DNA of 64,000 bases from Aphrophora alni (lineage: Eukaryota > Arthropoda > Insecta > Hemiptera > Aphrophoridae), in contig OY740774.1 in assembly GCA_963513935.1 (NCBI GenBank), forward strand, positions 89,974,424-90,038,423, given 5' to 3'. This document shows, piece by piece, positions 58,860 to 64,000 of this stretch; within the stretch, counting starts at the first letter, position 1, and every line of letters starts with the position of its first letter. The notes under the pieces are model-generated. The model saw nothing but the letters and a program-made list of their open reading frames with translations. It had not been told where the DNA came from and ran no database searches. The translations under genes and the position numbers were made by a program.

Positions 58860-61186
58860 TCGATTATCTAGGGTAGGTCATGCCGTAGAATACTTTTATA
58901 TTGGTAAGGTAGAATTTCTCAGGTGACCCAAATTTACAGCATTTATTATTTATTCCTGATAGTATAGCTATCAGCATCTATAAACATTCTGTGCTACTAG
59001 CATTGTTTGTAAACTTTCTATTACTTGTTTTAGAAAAGAATTGCCAGTGGAAGGTTGAAAAAGATTGCTGATGAAATGCTTATAAGATTTTTTTTTTTTT
59101 AATATCTCTTGTGGTTAAATGTTCAGCTTTATTTCCATAGCTTGATGATTGCCTTCATGAGGAATGTTATCCATAACTGTTGTCTGTAATTCTTTCTTTT
59201 TAATTCTAAATTGTAGTATAAAACTGTATTGAAAGCAAGATATCTGAATCCCCATATTCTGCTAACAACCATTTATAATAGATTCAGTCTTGCTGTACTT
59301 TATCTATTCACTGTATTTTCGACCCTATTAGTTTTAAGTCAAATGAGATTATTAATAGTTTAGCGTTACATTCAAACTTTATAGCACCTTTACTTTACAG
59401 TCTATATATTATCTGACTGATGAATTTCTGTCATGTTCTTAATACAGGTATCATTGAAATTTGCCATGTCATACATACTTTAAAATTGCTAAATGATTTA
59501 CAAGGCAATATTCTAGTGCTCTGGTTTCCACCAATACTAGATTCAAAAGAGGTTTTTACTTGAATTGTATAACCAAATATTTGGCTTGAATGATCCATGA
59601 ATTTGGTTGATCAGATGTAAAGGATTATTTGGGAGTTAGATGTGATTTATTATGTTTATAGTTTTAGAAATGAGTGGCATGATTGATGGTCCGAAAATAA
59701 TATGATCACTCACATAGCAGACGTTTTCTGGGATTTGTCTTTATTTTGAAGAGCTTCACTTTGTGCATTGAAAAAACTACGAATGCAATGAAAGTGCTTG
59801 CACATAGTACAGGTCCAGCTGATTTCTTCGGTAAGGTTTTCTGTTTATATTCTCTTTTTTTATTATAAGTTATTATTTATTCTTATTATATATTTTTCAA
59901 ATTATATTATTTTTCTTGGTAATTGCAGGTTTTGATGGAACTTTAAATGTTTGGGTGAAATTTAAATTTAGTAATTATTATTTCTATATATATGTACTTG
60001 TTTTTGTGTGAATATATCATCCCCGATATCGGTTTTAAACTCAATATAATTTTTAACATATGTTTATACAAGCTCTTTAAGGGAGAATTATCTACCTTTG
60101 CAAATGAAACTGCTTTAACTTATAGTGACAGTTGACAACATGTAGAAAAATAAGAAGGAAGATCTGATGTTTTCATGGTGGTGATTTTCTGTACATGAAA
60201 CTGTCTATTTAAAAAAGAAAATATATTTTTTGATTTAAAAAAGAAATGTAATTTTATTTATATAGTAAAGTAATTTATCATGATATTTTGGGTTATCAAT
60301 CTTTTGAATTATTTAGAAATAGGCAAAGTATAATAAATAAAATATTTGGGACTAACACTTCACCAATTAAGCTGGAAGAAATGATTAAATATTTTGAAAA
60401 AAAAATGATTCAAGAATAAAATCTGGACTTGTTTCATAGGGTACATGTTTCAACAATAGTAATTCAACAACAATTATTTAAGTCTCTGTTGTTTAAAAGA
60501 GTTATGTTTTGTTCCTTCATTAAGTTATAATTCAACAACTATGAGTTAAGAATACATCACTTTTTTAATTTGCGTCACTGAAATACACATTATTTACAAA
60601 CTAGACAATAAATATTTTGTGTCTATATTATCAAAAATAACATCCATTAAAAATTAATAAAGAACATAATAAATAATACAGCATTTTAAATTAAATTAAT
60701 GCATCTTAAAAAGCCATGAGCTTTTTGATGGTGTATATTTAGTTTGAGTAGGCCGAGTTATACAAACACCATAATCATGAATTTCTCAATGAGATGTACA
60801 TCAAACTCAAAGCGTCAAACTAAGTTGTCCATATTGTATATTTCTCACTATGATTTTAAGTATAAAAGTAATACTCTCAGTCATTATACCAGATATGCTT
60901 TAGGCTCTACTTTCGAACTCAGACTGCTGTGGCATTCTTACAATTATCTTACTGCCTAATGACATCTTTCTTTGTCTTTCATATCGTAACATACGTAAAG
61001 GCAATTTCCTCAATCGAGAAGGACGATACTTGGGTGAACTTAAATCAACAATATTTATTTCAGTTTTAAAAGGAATTTGTATTTATTATATTTGTTTCAA
61101 ACTAATAAATCACTTTCTTCTTGAAATATATATATTATATGACTAAAGAACAAGGTAAAATAGCCATAAATAAAAAATAGATCTTC
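58860..61186. other. No gene seen
   Basis: AT-rich. Donor- and acceptor-like signals occur (for example near 59033 and 59832) but no exon could be supported. The frame 60744-60959 has no recognisable domain. Confidence 0.45.
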
Positions 61187-61257
61187 TAACTTTTAATATG
61201 TTACTCACCGCCAGCAATCCTTTTTTGAAGTTTTTCCTTCAGTACATATATATATTA

Positions 61258-61305
61258 CCACTACACGTTTTTCGGACTTTTTACATCCATCGTCGGGTGG
61301 TCAAA
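61258..61305 (-). ncRNA. Hammerhead-like motif in the Penelope tail
   Basis: Minus strand: ACCAC, then CCGACGA, stem II GGA/TCC around TGTAAAAAG, GAAA, a small stem III region AACGTGTA, then GTGGT. ACCAC/GTGGT give a 5-bp stem I. The one departure from the canonical core is C for U at position 4, the same change as in the 41.7-kb copy. Confidence 0.55.
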
Positions 61306-61434
61306 ACACAATTAAAAACATTTAAACACAAATTTGTAAAAACACATAACACAAACAACACACGCGCACAAATGAAATCTAACATGTCTCTGGGCTGACA
61401 TTGTACAATGTACTAGTGAGTTATCAGCTGCAGT

Positions 61435-61668
61435 CTACTTCCTAGTAAGCTGGCTTATTAGTTCATAAGTGGGGGTTGCATCAAACTGTTTTTTGTCATT
61501 TAGCAAATTATCCGGGTGCTCTTGTTCATTTTTGTATATGTGGTATTCTTCTATGCGGTTCATGTAATCTCCTTTTTTGCATTTCTGTAATAGTTTCATG
61601 TTGTGATCTATATTTTTATAAGCATGATCACAGTTTACCAGGTGTTCTGCGAATTCAAAAAAGGATTG
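61435..61668 (-). pseudogene. Penelope-like ORF, C-terminal tail
   Basis: The minus-strand frame reads NPFFEFAEHLVNCDHAYKNI, then DHNMKLLQKCKKGDYMNRIE, EYHIYKNEQEHPDNLLNDKK and a stop at 61435-61437. It corresponds to the region after the GIY-YIG core (FAEHL..H ... L..c.KG..mN.lEe..I ... LLND). The 5' end of the frame lies in the inverted repeat, so the protein is truncated. Confidence 0.8.
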
Positions 61669-62140
61669 CTGGCGGTGAGTAACATATTAAAAGTTATTTA
61701 TAAGCATATCCGGTGAGCTAGATTTCCAATTGTAATAGATCTTCTGTTTGTATTTTAATTGAATTGGCATGAGAAGTTCTACGATATATTGTTTTGATAA
61801 AAAAAGTATATACATCAATATAATCTCTTGGTGTTCTTGGAAATATAGACGTTGAGATATGGTGAATGAAAAATTGTGTTTTGTTATATTATAGTAGTAT
61901 CGAGATTATATAGATCATTGTAAGTAAACCAAATGTTATAACTGATAAAAAAAAACACTTGAATTTATGAATTAACACAATTGAAAGTTATTAAAGTGGT
62001 TTGATATTTCAAGTTTCAAAAAAATATTACAGTTTATAAGGAATAAACACTATAATCAGACCAATAACTTATGGTAAAAAATCGCAGAATTCATATTTAT
62101 TCAATAAATTCTTCACATAATTGTGGTGCCAAGTCACTAT

Positions 62141-62442
62141 TAATTATTAGTAATAATATTACCTTAATGAGGTCCGTCTTGTTACTTTTTGTTGTATCAT
62201 TTATGATGACATATTTCGGAGCTGTAACTACATCAAATGGTCTTATTCACTCCTGTTATTAATTTCATGTGCTAGTGTCCGTGTTATGTGTGTATGTAAT
62301 TTATTTTAATATATGACGATCTCTTAGGAATGAATAAGACCAAATGATGGAGTTACTTCTCCGAAACATGTTGTTATAAATAATATGACAAGAAGTCACA
62401 GACTGACCTCATTAAGGTAATATTATTATTAATAATAATTTG
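62141..62442. mobile_element. ~300-bp imperfect palindrome with hammerhead-like segments
   Basis: Arms 62141-62254 and about 62327-62442 are diverged reverse complements (AATATTACCTTAATGAGGTC versus GACCTCATTAAGGTAATATT at the outer ends). The right arm reads AATGATGGAGTTACTTCTCC then GAAACATGTTG: a GGAG/CTCC stem II, GAAAC and a minimal stem III, but the core lacks C3 and A9. The shape is like the 11.5-kb palindrome. A Penelope-like origin is likely but not proven. Confidence 0.6.
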
Positions 62443-62589
62443 TTGTTTATAAAATTGATAGCTTGCCTCTGTATGGTTCATGGAGAAATAATATCAAAAT
62501 AAAGATGTTACATGTAAAAGAATTTCTGCAACTCAAATATTGTCAACAATGTTATTAACTTATTACAATAACTTAACCAGTAACAAAAA

Positions 62590-62765
62590 ATGCATGTTTG
62601 CAGTTAATGATTATCTTAAGACAAATTGTAAGAAAACTTCTTGGCTTCAAACTCTTAACCAGCTAGCAAAAACCAACAATTTTATCTTCCTGAGGGTGTC
62701 AGGACATGAGGGAATCCCAGGAAATTAAGAAGCAGATCTTCTCGCAAGAAAAGGTGCGTAGCCTG
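62590..62765 (+). pseudogene. LINE RNase H fragment
   Basis: WLQTLNQLAKTNNFIFLRVS, then GHEGIPGN, a stop, and EADLLARKGA. This is the end of the RNase H domain of an I/Jockey-type LINE (consensus W(I/V)PGHxGIxGNExADxLAR). Only ~55 residues remain. Confidence 0.8.
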
Positions 62766-64000
62766 ACTTCATACGGTCTGAACCATTCTTAAGCCTACCT
62801 ATTGTAAAAGTATTTTATACTCCAGTACAAAATATGGTTAATTTAAGTACAGTTACAATTAAATATATTAATTTATTATGTAAGCACCATATATATAGAA
62901 AATCAATAACTGTGAAATGAAAACCAGCTTTCATCTCATGTCTTTTAAAAACTCAACATAACTGGTCTCTATCTCTTAATTTTTTTCCTTACAACTAAAA
63001 AACATTTTTGAACGTTAATAACAAGCTTGATTAAACTAATTTTTCTAACATGTATATAATGAAGACAACTTAAGATTGGATTATTTTAATAAAAGATCTA
63101 ATTTCTTGAGAAAGTAGTATGGAGGAAAAGATAAGAATTGTGGTTATTGGCAGGGCGTTGCTAGCAATTATAGAACCCAAGGCAACAGCATAGCACCTTT
63201 TCCTTCCTTGGAAACCAATAGACTTAAGCCATAGCCAGCTAATTACATTGTGTTTATAATTAATGTAAACAACAAAGTAATATATTTGCAATGTTCAACT
63301 ACACAGTATTTTATAGGAATATATAAATATGATAAATAAACTGTTCTAGAAGAGTGATTCTTAAATCCTTAATTCCCTTATATGTCATTTTATAACACTA
63401 GCATACCAGGCATTTTATTTAAACAGTGATTTACTGTTTAAGTGTTTAACCCTAGAACTGTTCATGTTAAGTTTCTTCGTTTGTTTAAAAATTAATAAAA
63501 TATATCATAAAACTAAATGTATATTGTCTAGTGCTAACTGTTAAAAAAGAGTCCTAAGGGATATTACCGTACTATGAGATAACATATGTTAAAATTGGAA
63601 TCCATTATTTTGTCGTTTTGGAAAAAAAAACTATTTTAATTTCTCAAATGTCCAAGGAGCATTGTGGCGATATTCACAATAAAGAAATCAAGGACTACCC
63701 GAACTACAAAAACAAGAAACAATCTAAGATTATAATAAATCTAGTAAGTTTAATATAATACCCTTAAATACATTTCTGACAGTCATGTTCCTCGGAGGAT
63801 TATGTACATAAGGGAATTATAATAAATATCAAAGTTTACCTCTGAGAATGATGATTGTGTCATCAAAATTTACATTACGGTTCTAGATTTATTATAATCT
63901 TTTCCTTACTACATTTTAATTGCATTCAATTGTCAAACAGTTATGATTTTGTTAAGTGGTGCTTCAAAGATTAGGTTCAAATATATAAATTAATTGGTTT
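62766..64000. other. No gene seen
   Basis: AT-rich. TTTAACCCTAGAACTG near 63446 resembles a piggyBac-type terminal sequence (TTAA then CCCTAGAA), but no partner end was found. The minus-strand frame 63070-63291 has no recognisable domain. Confidence 0.4.

Larger units (their letters stand above)
61187..61696 (-). mobile_element. 5'-truncated Penelope-like element capped by perfect 41-bp inverted repeats
   Basis: 61187-61227 and 61656-61696 are identical reverse complements over 41 bp (TAACTTTTAATATGTTACTC ...). On the minus strand the element holds, in order, a C-terminal Penelope-like coding tail, a 3' UTR of about 130 bp, a hammerhead-like motif and the 3' arm. The 5' arm is therefore an inverted copy of the element's own 3' end, joined directly to the coding tail. 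This is the same architecture as the 38.2-41.8 kb copy but a different sequence. Confidence 0.88.

Overview
This is eukaryotic, AT-rich, repeat-dense DNA, almost certainly from an arthropod and most likely an insect. The single host gene is insect-like, its introns are long, and the transposon mix (hAT, Tc1/mariner, piggyBac, Penelope-like and I/Jockey-type LINE) is typical of insects; the species cannot be fixed from sequence alone. No bacterial or viral gene organisation is seen.

The only clear host gene is a SEPT6-group septin (insect septin-2/septin-5 type) on the minus strand. Its coding exons run from an ATG at 55736 to a stop at 26965. Nine coding exons (30+118+143+194+112+193+128+174+177 nt) join in phase to 422 codons plus stop, with the GTPase G1, G3 and G4 motifs, the septin unique element and a C-terminal coiled coil. 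A further exon, 51465-51548, has its own ATG and a phase-compatible donor, and looks like an alternative first coding exon.

Region 1-26 kb lies beyond the 3' end of the septin gene and holds no recognisable host gene. It has a (GTGTGTC)n/(GT)n microsatellite, an eight-unit 167-bp tandem array with degenerate relatives in both orientations, a Penelope-type hammerhead motif, LINE and transposase remnants, a small hAT-like MITE, a foldback palindrome, a tRNA-like/SINE locus, and a decayed 4.5-kb LINE (17.4-22.0 kb) split by a 485-bp non-autonomous hAT element.

Region 26-56 kb is the septin locus. Its introns carry a mariner-type element, a foldback derived from a Tc1/mariner element, a 447-bp hAT-like palindrome with a perfect 8-bp target duplication, and a nested block: a Penelope-like tail invaded by a ZMYM1-like hAT, itself carrying another hAT.

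Region 56-64 kb lies upstream of the septin gene. It holds a piggyBac transposase remnant, an unassigned cysteine-motif exon candidate preceded by repeated purine-rich boxes, a second Penelope-like tail flanked by perfect 41-bp inverted repeats, a related palindrome and a LINE RNase H fragment.

The most coherent unusual theme is a set of Penelope-like 3' tails (3.8, 11.5, 38.2-41.8, 45.1, 61.2-61.7 and possibly 62.1-62.4 kb). Several carry hammerhead-ribozyme-like cores, and several are capped by, or consist entirely of, inverted copies of their own 3' end.
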